Translations under genes and position numbers: made by a program
The notes under the pieces: generated by a model
What the model was told of the DNA's origin: nothing
Databases searched by the model: none
What the model saw: the letters and a program-made list of their open reading frames with translations, nothing else
Origin: Reticulitermes speratus
Lineage: Eukaryota; Arthropoda; Insecta; Blattodea; Rhinotermitidae
Direction of reading: 5' to 3'
Assembly: GCA_021186555.1 (NCBI GenBank)
Contig: JAJKFL010000004.1
Coordinates: forward strand, 23,898,406-23,962,405
Length of the DNA stretch: 64,000 nucleotides
Shown: positions 24,501 to 34,839 of the stretch, piece by piece
Layout of the letters: every line of letters starts with the position of its first letter
Position numbering within the stretch: the stretch's first letter is position 1

Positions 24501-27129
24501 TTCATATTGCCATCCATAGTTGCCAGCTCTTTTCTAGGCCAAGTGATTGTATTGCACTGGTTTGTTTTCAGTAGTAGGATGTTGGATTGTCACACTGTTC
24601 TGTTCCAAATTTTTCAAATAATTGGTGCGGTATCCTGCTGACAGAGATGTCCTCAAAGTCACCTGGTTTCATAAAAGAGGAGGGTAGGTGCTAAGAATGC
24701 TCTGTTCCTTTCTTTCATTTATTCTGTTTTTCTCTCTCATGCTTTAAACACTCACCACCCACAGAGTTTTTGTGGTACCAGTATAAAGTTACTTTGTATT
24801 GATGCATTGTTTCAGCTCTTGGCATGTGCAGTGAATTCAGCTTGTCTTGCACTCATGAATTCTGGAATTGCAATGAAGTTTTTGGTTGCAGCAGTAAGCT
24901 GCATGATTGATCATGAAGACAGCACACTTATTGATCCAGACACTAAGCAACTTAAGGTAAGATATGCATTCAGCCAATGTCATTTTGTAGGTGATCCTTT
25001 ATTAGTGAACAATATAATCACCTTCCTCTTCGGAACTTTGTGATCTAGTGACTGGCACTCTGACTTCATATTCAGAAGGGCCAGGTTTGAAAGTCAACTT
25101 CATGACTTGCTATGTTGACCTCTATCATGGTTTTTCTCACTCCATACATGCACCTTAAAATGGGTAATGACTTTCTCTTTCAACTTCCTTTCTAATTCAT
25201 CATTCTGATTTTTCCTTTCATGTGATAGAATTCATGGTGCTGAAAAAACCTTGTTAATTAAACCAAAACTCAAACAGTAACTCAGCAAAATCTTCATTAT
25301 TTCTACATTTATGACAGTTATGTGCTCCCAGTATATAGAGATGGCCTCCAAAATTACGAAAATAATCCAGCTTCTGTATTATTTAGTAGTTGTTTCAGAT
25401 ATCTGTCATTAAAGTTTCAGATGTGTCATGTAATTATTACCCCAAATAAGTTTTGTAACTATGCTCATCTCTGCTGATATTCATGCTTGGTGCACATCAT
25501 TCGCCCGGTTCCTGTCTAGCAGTCACATGCCTGTCATATTAATCTCAGTGGCTTTGTCTGTCTAAACTGGTTATCACTGTAATTGTGTCTTCTGCATTTA
25601 TTTGGTTTCTACCAATGTATTTTTAAGTATAGAAGTCGTGGGAGAAGAAAACTAATGATTCGTGTAACTCAACTCTCTGTCCTTCATGACTGAAACTACA
25701 GCAACATTCTGCAGTAAAAACTTACAGGTAAAACCTGCAGTTTCATATCTATTGGCAACACCAAGTGACCATACTGACAGTGAAAAAGACTCAGCCTTTT
25801 GACAACCAGTGCAATTGTTTCTTCTGTTCCTGCTTGAAAAATTACTAATTCAAAGTCAGCTTGGTCAGGTGGATCTCCCTGTTGTGGAACACATTTATTA
25901 TTCTGGTGTGCAGAGATAACAAGATACAATGTGACTTTTGGCACATTCAGAGTTTTCCTCTCTTTAACGCACATATCATTGGAGCCATTGTGCTTGAATA
26001 ACTTTTGCAACAGAATTGGAGGCATATTAAGTGTTGCTGTGGAAGTGAGTTCACTTTTGTATTGTTGAGCTACATATGTTACTGTCAACAACATAAAACA
26101 TATTTAGATCTTTGTGTAAAGTGCCTGATATTTTTATCCAATTTTAATGAAACTTTAATTTTCTTGACATATTTTAATAGAAGTCCCCAATATCAAATTT
26201 CATGAAAATCTGTCCTGATGATCCATGCGGATGGACAGAAATGATGAAGCTAATAGGCACGTTTTACAACTTTGCAGACATGCCTGAAAATGGAAATTGT
26301 TGGTGATAATGAACCTATACATTATTTGCCTGTGAAGTTCTGGTCATAAGTGACTAATATTTATGCAGGAATAGTATTTATTTCTGTAATTGGAAAGTAG
26401 TCAAGAATAAATGACTGGAAGATGTTACTGTACCCGAAATTAAAGACTATTTTGGGTCTTTTGTTTTATATAGATACATTCAAGGATTTGGGGGGACAGG
26501 GACAGAATATACCAGAATGAATCAATTAGAAGGAATATTATTAAAATAAGACCCACCTCTGAGGTGCTGTGAAACGTGAATTCCAGTAGTAATAGTGTTA
26601 TTCTTATGACCATCTTTGCATAAGCCAAACACAATAAACTGTGAGCCAAACCACATTTTATTTTTGGGTTATGAACTTGTATTGTCTAAATATTAACTTC
26701 ACAATGAAAAGTTTTGTAGGACTGGAAGTCCGTGTAACATAAAAATACGCTTTATGGGTTCTGCCCTTAATTCCATGTTATACTGTGCATATTGTCCCAT
26801 TTTTTTGTGGCAGCTCTTAAGTCACATTTTTCTCTACCAACAGGAATATTCTTAATTTTATAATGCTTTTTGCTATATTTCTTACCATTCAAAAATATTT
26901 TCTTGAAAAATTTTGTACTTATAGTTGATATTTCTTTTTTACTTACAGGGCAGCAAAGCAACTTTGACATTTGTGTTTGATAGTATAAAGAAGAGCATTG
27001 TGGCCTCCCACACAACTGGAAGATTCAACCCAAATCCAATATCAAGAATGTGTCCTGAAATGTAAAAATGTGAGCGATAAAATATTCAGTTTCTATAGGG
27101 ACATTATCAAGAATATGCATCAAGAATAA
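18485..27129 (+). CDS. EXOSC5: Exosome complex component RRP46 (EXOSC5), five coding exons
   Basis: The spliced product matches Rrp46/EXOSC5, a non-catalytic RNase PH-fold subunit of the exosome ring. In other animals it pairs with Rrp43 and supports 3'-5' RNA processing in nucleus and cytoplasm. Recognised blocks in order are LSRSDGSAMFTQGDTAVL, VYGPVEAK, RPKSGLP, RNTCETALLATLHPRTSIS, LLACAVNSACLALMNSGI, ATLTFVFDSI and KIFSFYRDII. All four introns are GT-AG and phases agree (1, 1, 0, 0). Conserved length would be about 222 residues, close to the usual ~235. In the last exon the reading frame shifts by one base after TTGRF. The literal frame stops at 27063-27065 (201 residues), while the conserved tail continues in another frame to the stop at 27127-27129. 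Introns 1-4 (about 1.5, 1.7, 2.7 and 2.0 kb) hold mostly repeats listed separately; nothing else was seen in them. Confidence 0.9.
19862..19945 (-). repeat. EXOSC5: tRNA-derived SINE head in EXOSC5 intron 1
   Basis: On minus, CCTGATAACTGAGAGG (A-box region) and CCCAGGTTCAATCTCCC (B box) sit at tRNA-like spacing. Only the head is recognisable. Confidence 0.5.
20143..20256 (+). CDS. EXOSC5: EXOSC5 coding exon 2
   Basis: The acceptor TTTTTGTTGTAG is followed by GA, completing the Gly codon, then DTAVLTAVYGPVEAKPQ, a run ending EALYRPKSGLP, and one base. The donor is T|GTTAGT. The last exon base is T, so the joined codon is Cys where relatives usually have Gly. Confidence 0.88.
20438..21155. repeat. 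Large foldback element (family beta) in EXOSC5 intron 2
   Basis: Two arms of about 350 bp are inverted copies of each other and meet at a loop of roughly 14 bases near 20792-20805. The outer ends read GTACTAGTTTTATTTCC and its complement. Each arm's outer part carries the beta-type hammerhead-like motif: CTGAAGAT, GGCTAC, loop, GTGGCT and GAAACATG (plus strand at about 21071-21105, minus strand at about 20490-20520). The left-arm copy of the core is changed at one base. The arms differ by small indels, so the palindrome is not very recent. Confidence 0.85.
21995..22116 (+). CDS. EXOSC5: EXOSC5 coding exon 3
   Basis: The acceptor TTTTTATTTTTTAG precedes GC GTG CAT. It encodes VHDRMRESLLRNTCETA followed by LLATLHPRTSISVIVQEMQ and DSGG, and ends in phase 0 at a textbook GTAAGT donor. 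The RNTCETA and HPRTSI blocks are strongly conserved across Rrp46 proteins. Confidence 0.92.
22455..22790 (+). pseudogene. mariner/IS630-type transposase fragment
   Basis: The plus strand reads CFHTEICASLNTAFPGNLQE followed by LFHGPPHSPDLTPFDFSLW, the third-catalytic-residue region of the arthropod mariner-like family also seen at 10.6 kb. HELQHCITEVV and VEHLQ follow with stops and frame breaks. The N-terminal half was not found. It lies in EXOSC5 intron 3 in sense orientation. Confidence 0.6.
22825..22992 (+). repeat. Foldback copy of family alpha in EXOSC5 intron 3
   Basis: The left arm starts AAGATCTTCGGCTTCTGGGA and the right arm ends in its diverged complement, ACATCCCAGACGAGCAAATA. 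The right arm carries the sense motif CCCCTGAAGAT, GGGAC, loop, a decayed second strand and GAAACGTCGG (core 22907-22941). This shows that alpha elements exist as palindromes as well as single arms. Confidence 0.65.
23445..23490 (+). repeat. Hammerhead-like motif, family delta
   Basis: CCCTGAGGAT, then GACAC, the loop AGTA, GTGTC, then ATAACATGTC. The stem is perfectly complementary and its sequence is unrelated to the alpha, beta and gamma families. The expected GAAAC reads ATAAC. It lies just beside a SINE in EXOSC5 intron 3. Confidence 0.5.
23518..23771 (-). repeat. tRNA-derived SINE, full length, in EXOSC5 intron 3
   Basis: On minus it starts CAGTGTGGTCTAGGTCATTG (A box) and has ACGGGTTCAAATCTCGC (B box). 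A body of about 190 bp follows, ending GGGCTGTTGCGCCAC and a short A-rich tail. It is the clearest SINE in the window by its complete head, body and tail. Confidence 0.75.
23912..24058. repeat. Foldback element, family gamma, in EXOSC5 intron 3
   Basis: Arms of about 55 bp (23912-23967 and 24004-24058) pair. They share GGATGGGTACAATGTTTGGA-type and GCAGCAGG segments. The minus strand of the left arm reads CCCGAAGAT, GGAGG, a nine-base loop, CCTCC and AAACATTG. The plus strand of the right arm keeps CTCGAAAATG. This is the gamma version of the hammerhead-like motif. Confidence 0.7.
24625..24676. repeat. 52-bp segment repeated at 28065-28116
   Basis: GTGCGGTATCCTGCTGACAG and what follows match 28065-28116, in the 3' region of the I-like LINE, with about five differences. 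This suggests a scrap of the same LINE's 3' UTR, or a small repeat shared by both places. Confidence 0.55.
24816..24956 (+). CDS. EXOSC5: EXOSC5 coding exon 4
   Basis: The acceptor GCATTGTTTCAG precedes 47 codons that start LLACAVNSACLALMNSG, pass through KFLVAAVSCMID and end DPDTKQLK. The donor is GTAAGA. This is the core helix-strand of the RNase PH fold. Confidence 0.92.
25040..25180 (+). repeat. tRNA-derived SINE fragment in EXOSC5 intron 4
   Basis: TGATCTAGTGACTGGCACTC (A-box region) is followed by GGCCAGGTTTGAAAGTC (B box). The body after it has no clear end. Confidence 0.45.
25696..26094 (-). other. Unrecognised 132-codon open frame, antisense in EXOSC5 intron 4
   Basis: A minus-strand frame of 132 codons, longer than most chance frames here. 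The translation has no motif that I recognise. It has no signal peptide, repeats or membrane segment of note, and no flanking inverted repeats were seen. It may be a chance frame or an old transposon remnant. Confidence 0.2.
26949..27129 (+). CDS. EXOSC5: EXOSC5 coding exon 5 (terminal), with apparent +1 frameshift
   Basis: The acceptor TTTTTTACTTACAG opens GSKATLTFVFDSIKKSIV, then ASHTTGRF. The family-typical continuation TQIQYQECVLKCKNVSDK, then IFSFYRDIIK, is one frame away and ends at TAA 27127-27129. The literal frame instead gives NPNPISRMCPEM and stops at 27063-27065. One extra A in TTCAACCC (about 27025-27028) would explain it. It may be a sequencing error, a recent lesion or a real shorter C-terminus. 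Confidence 0.8.
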
Positions 27130-27954
27130 GACAGTCTTTCTCAGTGCGAAAGCAATAGGACAGTGTGTCTCAGTGTGCAGAACATTACAGGTGCAAAAGC
27201 AATAGGATACTTCCCACCCCCAATTTTTTGTAACATAAGGCTTATTTGTTATGCACTGTTATCAGCTGTCTTTCATGTCAAAGAGCAATATCACTACTAA
27301 TTTGAATAATAATGATTTATTACAATTACTTCTTGATTTGCATTTGAGTATAAGTTACAGTCCCTGCTAAGTCTTTGTCATTTTAAAATAGAGTAAACCA
27401 TCTTGTATGTGTGTGTTTGCGTGCGCGCATGTGTTGTACCATTCTACACCCTCCCTTCTCGCTAGATATAGTGTAATGTGACTAGTTTAAAACAGTGCAC
27501 TCCATGAAGTGCTTAAAAGGGTGGCAGGATTGGTCGGGTTACTGTATAAATTCCCAAGGAGACTACTTTGAAAGGGGCCATACTGATTAGAAGGTAAGTG
27601 TGTTGTTATGGAAAAGTAAATTCAATCCAAGAACTATTTGATCACACCACATACATTTGTTAACCTAATTATTCTTTGACCTTCTGATTGTCACTTTCTC
27701 AAAACATAGGGGCTTCTCCCTCTTGTTAAGCCCCAAATTGCATTTGTCTGGCGCCACTCTGTGTTACTGCCATTCCCCTGTCTGTCTATGAATCTTCTTC
27801 TGTCTGTTCCTCTACACAGCCCTATATTCCTCATCTTTTAATGCTCTGTACTTACCCTGTTTCCCTGCTCCTTGCTGTATGCCTGTCTCTCACTCCATGT
27901 TCTTGTATCTGCCTTCCTCGGCTGATCACTCTTTAATCCCGTGCCTCTAGAATA
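27130..27954. other. 3' flank of EXOSC5
   Basis: Must include the EXOSC5 3' UTR. No canonical AATAAA polyadenylation signal was found close downstream, so the transcript end is not placed. A short GTGTGTTTGCGTGCGCGC stretch and pyrimidine-rich sequence precede the LINE. Nothing else was recognised. Confidence 0.4.
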
Positions 27955-28520
27955 GAATAGAATACAGAAGGGCGGGCATCACAGTGATCCATGCACTTCA
28001 ACAGTTTTTGGTCTTCTGTGCAACCCTTTAGCTCATTCGTTCAGCAGTCCCGCACCTTGAACAAGTGCAGTATCTTGCTGACAGAGATGTCTTCAAAGTC
28101 ACTTGGTTTCATAAAATGACAACCCAAGTGCCTGAATCTTAATGTGGCCAGAGCTCCACAGTCACAAAAATGTGTGAGGACGGTTCATAGGCCCACTTGC
28201 CTCATATCACACTCGGGACTGTTTACCAGCTGCAGTTTAAATAGGTGTCCTTTTAAATGACAGTGTCCTGTTAGCAACCCTGTCATTATTCTTAGCTGGT
28301 TTGTGCTCAGATTGAGCAATTCACCAGCTTTTATTTGCAGAGGGTTTTTTTTAAGAAAGCCCTTAGCCTGCTTTTGTCCACGTATGGACTGCCAATGCTC
28401 CTCATGTTTCCCACTCGTCCAGCCCCCCGATCACCTCCCTAGCAACCTTTGCAGATATACCAAGTGCAGGCTCAGGTCTTATGAGTGGATGTGAGGAGCC
28501 TTGTCTAGCTAATTGATCAG

Positions 28521-31500
28521 CTATTTCATTTCCATCAATTCCCATCTGTCCTGTAACCCACACCACTTGATCCTGTTATGTTCTGCCATTTTCACCAGGG
28601 ATTGATGGTAGTCCCATACTAATTTGGAATTTGTCTGGAAGCTGTCAAGGGCCTTGATGGCTGCCTCAATGTCTGGAAGAATACAGATGTTCCTACCTGT
28701 GTAGCCCTTTTCTATATTCCCCATTATACAAGCCTTAAGGGCATATATTTCAGCCTGGAATACTGTGGTGTGGAGCCAAAGACTGAAGCTGTGCCCCCTT
28801 CTCAGATCCCATTTATACACCCCAGCACCTGTGCCTTTATTGGTCTTGGACCCGTCTGTGTACTAGACCAGGCCCCCTTTGTTGTCTGGGTTGAACCCAT
28901 TCTGCCATTCACACTTGTAAGGGAACATGACCATGAATGGCTTTTGGTATGCATATCTCAGAAGCATCCTTTCAGACCCCATCTGTAGGATGGGTTCATG
29001 CTGTATGTCCCAAGATTTTTTGGTGTGACCAAAGTTAGTGGATTTAGGTCCCAACTGTTGGGTATACATTAGTCTGTAGATCCCAGCATGGACCTCCACC
29101 TCAATCATCACATGAAGAGGAGGAAGTCCCAGGAGGACCTTCATTGCAACTGTTGGGCTCATCTTCATGGACCCTGTTATAGTCAGGCAGGCTAATCATT
29201 ATAGCTTACTGAGCTCTGTCCTGCTGACATTGTATCTGATCCTCGGCCACCAAACCATGGAGCTATAGGTCAATACAGTTCTGATCACCATGGTGTAGAT
29301 CCAATGCACCACCCTGGGTTTCAGACCTCAAGTTTTACCAAATGTGCCCTTACAGGTCCAAAAAGCCCTGTAGGCCTTACTCATCATATTTTTCAGCTGT
29401 GTCTTCCATGTCAATCCCTTGTCCAGAATAAGTCCAAGGTATTTGACCTCGGTAGTTAGCTGCAGTGTGTGTCCAGAGAGGACTGGTTCCTTTGGGCACC
29501 TTAAATCTCTTTTCTGGGTGAATGGTACTATCACCATCTTTTGTGGACTGATAGACAGCTGAGTCCTATCACACCACTGTTGTACCATACTCAGAGCCTC
29601 CTGTAGAAGCTCTGAGACAGTGTTTAAGAATTTTCCGTGGATGAGAATAGCAATGTCATCTGCATAACCCAGTATGTAGTAGCCATTCGCACCAAGTCCT
29701 CTTATGTGTTTATCCACAACCAGGCTCCACAGCAGAGGCAATAGAATGCCCCCCTGCAGACAGCCTCTGGCCATAGACCCCTCCAGAGTTTCTCCTGCAA
29801 ACGTGGCTGTGACTTTTCTGCCACCCAGCATGGAGCTGATCCATCAACAGGTCATATCTCCAAGCCCATGCCATTTGGTAGCCTTTGTTATGATGTCAAA
29901 TGAGGTGCTATCAGAAGCTCCCTCAATATCTAGGAAAGCTCCAAGTGTAACTTCCCTGTTTTCCACTGCCTCCTTTTATATGTGTGATCACATGATGCAG
30001 TGCAGTTTCAGTGGACTTCCCTGGTTGGTAGGCAAATTGGTATCGAAGTAGGGGACGTAGCCCCAAAATCTTGTCCCTGATATGCCTGTCCACCAATTTT
30101 TCCATCATTTTCAGCATGAAGGACGATAGACTAATAGGACAATATGCCTTAGCCTCCATATATTTGGCCTTCCAGGGTTTAGAGATAAACGTCACCTTGA
30201 CTTGCCTCCTAGCTTCGGGTATATACCTCTTGTAAGGCAGGCTCTAAAGATATGGCACAGATGAGTTGTTAAGTGATTGATTCCTTGTTGCAAGATTGCA
30301 GGTAAAATTCCATCAGTCCTTACTGAGTTGAATGGTTTGAATGTGCTAATCGCCTGTCTAACAGTTCCCAGTCCTCCCTCAGAGCAGCAGCAAATGCTCT
30401 CAGGTTTGGCTGCCCCTGTCCTTCCAAGGTTACTTCTTCTCCAGCAGACCCTGGAAAATGAACTCTGTATAGTTCCCTCAGGGTCTCTCTTCTAGATTGT
30501 GTGTATCGGCCATCAGGTAGTTTAATAGATTCCACCCTGTTGGCCAACTGACTGGCCATGATCCTCATCAGTCTGGCCCTGTCAGGTACATCCTTGATCC
30601 CCAACAGTAGTCCCTCCAAGAGTACCATTTGGCCTTCCTAATCTCTTTGTTGGAACATGTGAGTGCCGTCTTGTATGATTCCCAGTTACATGTCCTTAAA
30701 AAGCCGTCTTGTTGAAGCTTTAAGGCGGCTCAACTCTTTGTTTCACCAAGGAACCGTCCTTGGCGAGAGAGCCACCCTGGCTGGACAGTTTTGGTGATAG
30801 GACGAGAGGAAGGCCTGTTGGAACATGTCAACAGCCAGCTCTACATCCAACACTGAGTGTATAACTCTTGGTACAACCCATAGATTTACCTTTAGGTCTT
30901 CCTGATATGATTCCCAATTGGTTCTCTTGGGGTTGTGGTATGTGAGCCTGGTAACTTCCAGGTCACCCACTTGAAATACTATGAGTCTGTGGTCTGACAA
31001 AGAGATCTCATCAGACACATGCCAATTAGTCACTAGGTCCCCTATCTTGTAAGTCCCTAGCGTCAAAGTCTATAACCTCCTTCCTATTGCTAATTATGAA
31101 AGTAGGCTCATTACCTTTATTAAGAATACTGAGATTTGTGCTAACCATACGAGTATATTCCATTAAGCATTCTCCTCGTGGATTGATGTCCATGCTCCCC
31201 CATATAATGTGGTGTGCATTGGCATCACATTCAACAATGAGCTGCAATTTATTCCTACTGCAGTAGCCAACGACTTCCCGTAACCCCTTTGACGGGGGTG
31301 GTTTGTCTGAATCATAGGGGAGGTATGCCAAGGTAACAATAAGTTTCCTCTTGCTCCCTCCTCTAATGTAAGTCATCCTCACTGTCGTCACATCCCTAGA
31401 GCAGAGCCCCAACAGCAGAAAGGCATGAACTATGTTCCTGACGAAAATGCAGGATCTAGGAGCAAATCTGGGTCCAGCAGAAAGTAGTGTCCACCTTATA

Positions 31501-31652
31501 TTGCATAATCCCCTTATTTGGTCCCCATAAACCCAGGGTTACTGAATAAGTGCTATATTGATCTCCCACATAGCAAGTTTGTGGTAAAGGAGTGCTGTCG
31601 CAGACTTGCTATGGTGCAGATTAATTTGAATAAATTTACATTTTTGGGACAT
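28521..31652 (-). pseudogene. LINE A ORF2: endonuclease, reverse transcriptase, RNase H
   Basis: The start at 31652 reads MSQKCKFIQINLHHSKSAT, a typical I-type endonuclease N-terminus. Endonuclease marks follow: PRSCIFVRN, SRDVTTVRM, DANAHHIIWGS and SDHR. RT marks are CPISLSSFMLKMMEKLVDRH, FAYQPGKSTETALHH, AFLDIEGAS (catalytic Asp), RGCLQGGILLPLLWSLVVD and GYADDIAIL (catalytic Asp pair). RNase H shows YTDGSKTNKGTGAGVYKW and FQAEIYALKA. At least six frame changes or stops interrupt it, for example an in-frame stop just before WISSMLGG. Length matches a full I-type ORF2. Confidence 0.85.
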
Positions 31653-32010
31653 CTTGTGCCCATTTATCCCTGACTTCTGTTAAATGCTCAACATCCTTAG
31701 GTTTGTTGGGAATACCAGCTCCCTGGGGTGGTTTGCCAGACTGGCTGGTCCCCTGCTGAGCAAATTTAAGCAGGTGCATCTATACAACAGAGTCCCTGCT
31801 TTTGATAGGTTTCTATTTTGTGTTTTCTCCATAAGAGGCCCACGAGTAATGGGGAAATAATAGTCACCACCCACAGAGCCCCTTACAGGTGGAAGGCATA
31901 AATACAGCAGAGTGCTGCCTGGTGACCCGAGGGGATTGTTAGCAGCACTGCTATCACCCGCAGTGCCATGCAGCCCTTGGCACAATGCCTCACACCTTTG
32001 CTTTGCTTTA
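31636..32010 (-). pseudogene. LINE A ORF1, C-terminal part
   Basis: A minus-strand frame reads SGKPPQGAGIPNKPKD, VEHLTEVRDKWAQDVPKM and stops at 31638-31636. It overlaps the ORF2 start by 17 bases in another frame, an arrangement common in LINEs. Further upstream it breaks into other frames. The zinc-knuckle region expected in ORF1 was not found, so it is 5'-truncated. Confidence 0.6.
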
Positions 32011-32829
32011 TGTGCCGGTATTGGGGGTCGTGGGTCGTCACGAGGGCGTCTCCTGGTGGCTGACACTAGTGCCTCAGTGCTAGCGCTGGACACTTCCCGC
32101 ACACACGTGTCGATTTCCACTCCGTTACGTAGTTTCGGAGTGGGCGGAAGTCTGTCTTCCAGGTAGGCCTGGAATTTGACCCAGTCAGTCCTGAAATCCG
32201 GGCGGTCCGGGAGATTAAGAAAGGATGATCGACATCTCGTGTCGATCATTACAGGTAAGTGATCTGAGCTTAGTGCAGAGCACGTTGACAGATACACTGG
32301 GATGACTAGGTCTTTGGTTACTATGTCTAGGACATCAGGGGTAGCGGAGGAGTTACATGGGATGGTGATGGGTGTGTCCGGCCCATAAATCAAACAGGAA
32401 TGATCATTGGCGTAATCACGCAGGAGCCTGCCCTTGTCCGCTCAGGCAAGCAGACAGATCCGCTTCTATTAGGGGCCGGGAGGGCGAAAGGTAAGCCGCC
32501 AGGATTTTCACCGGTCCGCTAGCCAACATTACATGTATGGCAGTTGCCTCCAACTGGGTCAGGCCGGGGACGGGTATAGCGTAGTGGTCAATACCCCGGC
32601 GGAGCAGTATTGCTGTTCCGCCGCCCTCAGTAGGCCGGTCTGTACGGTGGCAAACAGTTTGCGAGTCGAAAGACTGAGATCTGAGATGGGTTTCAGTCAG
32701 GAGGCATATATCAACCCCGTGTCTACCAAGGATGTGATCCAGCTCCATCTTTCTGCCGCGCACGCTATCTGCGTTCCAGCAGGCCAGCCGTAGTGCCTTC
32801 GCACTGTGTGCCTTAGGGTGTGCTGCCAT
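32010..32829 (-). pseudogene. LINE B ORF2, endonuclease domain only
   Basis: The start at 32829 follows the ORF1 stop by 27 bases. It reads RLACWNADSVRGRKMELDH, then DICLLTETHLR, GGGTAILLRRGIDH, LAAYLSPSRPL and, after a frame break near 32400, SSDHLPVMIDTRCRSSF. These are the catalytic blocks of the jockey AP endonuclease. It ends around RPPIPA, before any RT motif. Confidence 0.8.
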
Positions 32830-32856
32830 ACTCGGCTACAAAGAGGATAAAAATTT

Positions 32857-34703
32857 TCAGGACAGCCCGCGTGCGTGTTGCACCTGAAGGGAGGGTGGGT
32901 ACCGCTGTGAGGAGCCGCCGTGTAAGCTCCACAACGCGTTTACGGGTAGGTTGTCAAGCAGATCAGAGATCTCCTCGATTGGTGACTGATTGGGAGGTGG
33001 AATGGAAGCAGAATTAGGCTTCTTAGGTGGAGGCGATGATTTACCAATCATCGCCTTTTTCATTGGGGCCTCAACGGCAGGTTGGGCAGCCTTACCCTCT
33101 TTCCTGCTTGCGGACGCTTTGCCCTGTTTAGGGGCCGCGGCCGGCTTGAGATTGGGTTCAGGTTGGGATGGGGTGGTGGGTTTCACTACCCGCCGTCCTC
33201 CAACCACATGAGACCATTGAGGGCCTAAGCCCTTCTGCTCCGCAGAAAGCTCGGCGCGGGTCGCTTGCGATGAAGCCAAGCGACCGGATGCACCGTTCGT
33301 GTGGACGCAAGGAGCTGGCGTCCGCTTTGCAAGCGCGGCCTTAGCTTCCTTCCACTTTGCACAGCCCCGGTAGTTTGCTGTGTGGTTACCCCCGCAGCTG
33401 CAGCGTTTAAGCTGCTGCCTTGGGGTAGAGCACTCCCCGGAGGGGATTGGCACACCAAAGGCAACACACCGGGGTGTGTATCCGCAGTTACGCTGCGTGT
33501 GGCCGAAGCGTTGGCAGCGCTTACATTGAAGCGGGGCCTTGGGGGTCACGTACGTCTCCACAGAGACTCTAAACCGCAGAGTTCAGATAGGGATCGCACC
33601 TTCTGTACGACTGGGCCTCTAGCCACCGACACCACAAAATGTGGAGTCGGAGGTCGATAGCGCGTAGCGCCCTGATCGCGGCTTCCAGAGAGGAGCTGAA
33701 TGACGCCCTGGACACGGATTCCCAGCACCTCAAGCTCCTCCCGGACGACGCTCTCAGGCATCTGTCTGCCGAGGTTTTCACCAGCAGACGTACACAACGG
33801 TCCTCTGGGAGAGAGAAATTGTGAAACGTCACACCTTTGCTTCCGTTAAGCGATCGGAGGGCACTGACTTGCTCTGAAACCGTCGGCAGTCCCCGGCACG
33901 ATCATTGGTTTCTCGCCCTTAATCTGGGCGGACAGACTGCTGGGACATAAAGTCCTTAACCACGCGAGAAACCCGCGCGTGTCGGTGACTCCTGTTATGA
34001 AGACAGGAGTCTTGTTGGGCCTTTCCCCTACGGGCACGGCCTCAGCCTCAGTGGTGCCAGCAGGCATGCTGCTCAAAGGCCCGGACATGTCGACAGATAT
34101 GCACCTGTAGGCTGCCTCGGAGGAGGAAACAGGTTCTGAAGAGTTCGAACCAGTGGCTATGGGCTTGGGCTGCCCACTCGGCTGTTGGGGGTTGGTTCGC
34201 ACAGCTACTACCGTAGCGTACGCTGGCTTACCTTCCGTGGCTGCTTTATGCCGCCTGCACTGAGGTGCCGGTGGGTCGGGCTCTGGGCGTCTAGCTGCCG
34301 GGGTGGTTCGGCCGTCTGAGCCAGAAGACTCGGCCTTCCTTCTTCCCATAGTGGTCCCCGATCCTTCCCCAGGGGACGATGGTGGCACGCATCTGGCCCC
34401 GGTGATGGAGGCATGAAGCCTGAAAAGCGCCACGCAAGAAGTCTTGGCCTTGCTGCACGCATCGCCCTTCGCCTTCTTCGCTGCAAGAGCTTTCCTCAGC
34501 TCTCGCAAGAGGGCTGGGTTACCCTGCACCTATGATATAGCCCTAAGAAGGGCTACTTCCTCCTGCTTCAGGATTACGCCTGCAGCAGGGGACACCTCAC
34601 TCCTTTGAAGCTGCTCCGCTTCCCAGCGCAATAGAGGCAGCACGCTGGCGACCTCTCCTTCCTTACTCGTTTCTTCAACTCTGCTGAGTTTCTCGTTTGG
34701 CAT
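32857..34703 (-). pseudogene. LINE B ORF1 (gag-like nucleic-acid-binding protein)
   Basis: The start at 34703 reads MPNEKLSRVEETSKEGE. The frame runs to 33846 with one internal TAG (34532-34530), then changes frame at least twice. The middle has VTFHNFSLPEDRCVRLL-type and SVARGPVVQKVRSLSEL sequence. The C-terminal part holds zinc knuckles: CKRCQRFGHTQRNC, a damaged second one (CVAFG for the usual C-x-x-C) and CSCGGNHTANYRGC. These are the hallmarks of jockey-clade ORF1, which coats the element RNA. A proline-rich tail follows. Confidence 0.85.
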
Positions 34704-34839
34704 GACTTATTTCTTTGGTCAACCTACTCCTTTGACTCGATGCATCGATCGATAATGGTCGGTGTAACAGCGCTCCTCTTTATAGCCAGCCACTAAAGGT
34801 TTGGTGTGCTGTGATTGACTGCTTGACGTGGGTGGGCTC

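Larger units (their letters stand above)
27955..32010 (-). mobile_element. I-like LINE with RNase H domain, 5'-truncated (LINE A)
   Basis: The minus-strand order is the end of ORF1, ORF2 (AP endonuclease, reverse transcriptase, RNase H), then a 3' UTR of about 550 bp ending in a short tandem tail (TTCTATTCTATTCTA). RNase H after RT and a microsatellite tail are traits of the I group of arthropod LINEs. The 5' boundary is uncertain and is placed near 32010, where jockey-like coding sequence begins. Several stops and frameshifts show that it is dead. Confidence 0.8.
32010..34760 (-). mobile_element. jockey-like LINE, 5' two-fifths only (LINE B)
   Basis: The minus strand carries a short 5' leader (from about 34760), ORF1 (gag with zinc knuckles) and the endonuclease part of ORF2. 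The reverse transcriptase and 3' UTR are missing. Their place is taken by LINE A in the same orientation. The 5' end meets the 76-bp satellite between about 34760 and 34840. Confidence 0.8.

Noticed and set aside
28521-34703. Host genes on the minus strand
   Set aside because: Endonuclease, RT, RNase H and zinc-knuckle motifs identify them as LINE coding sequence with breaks.
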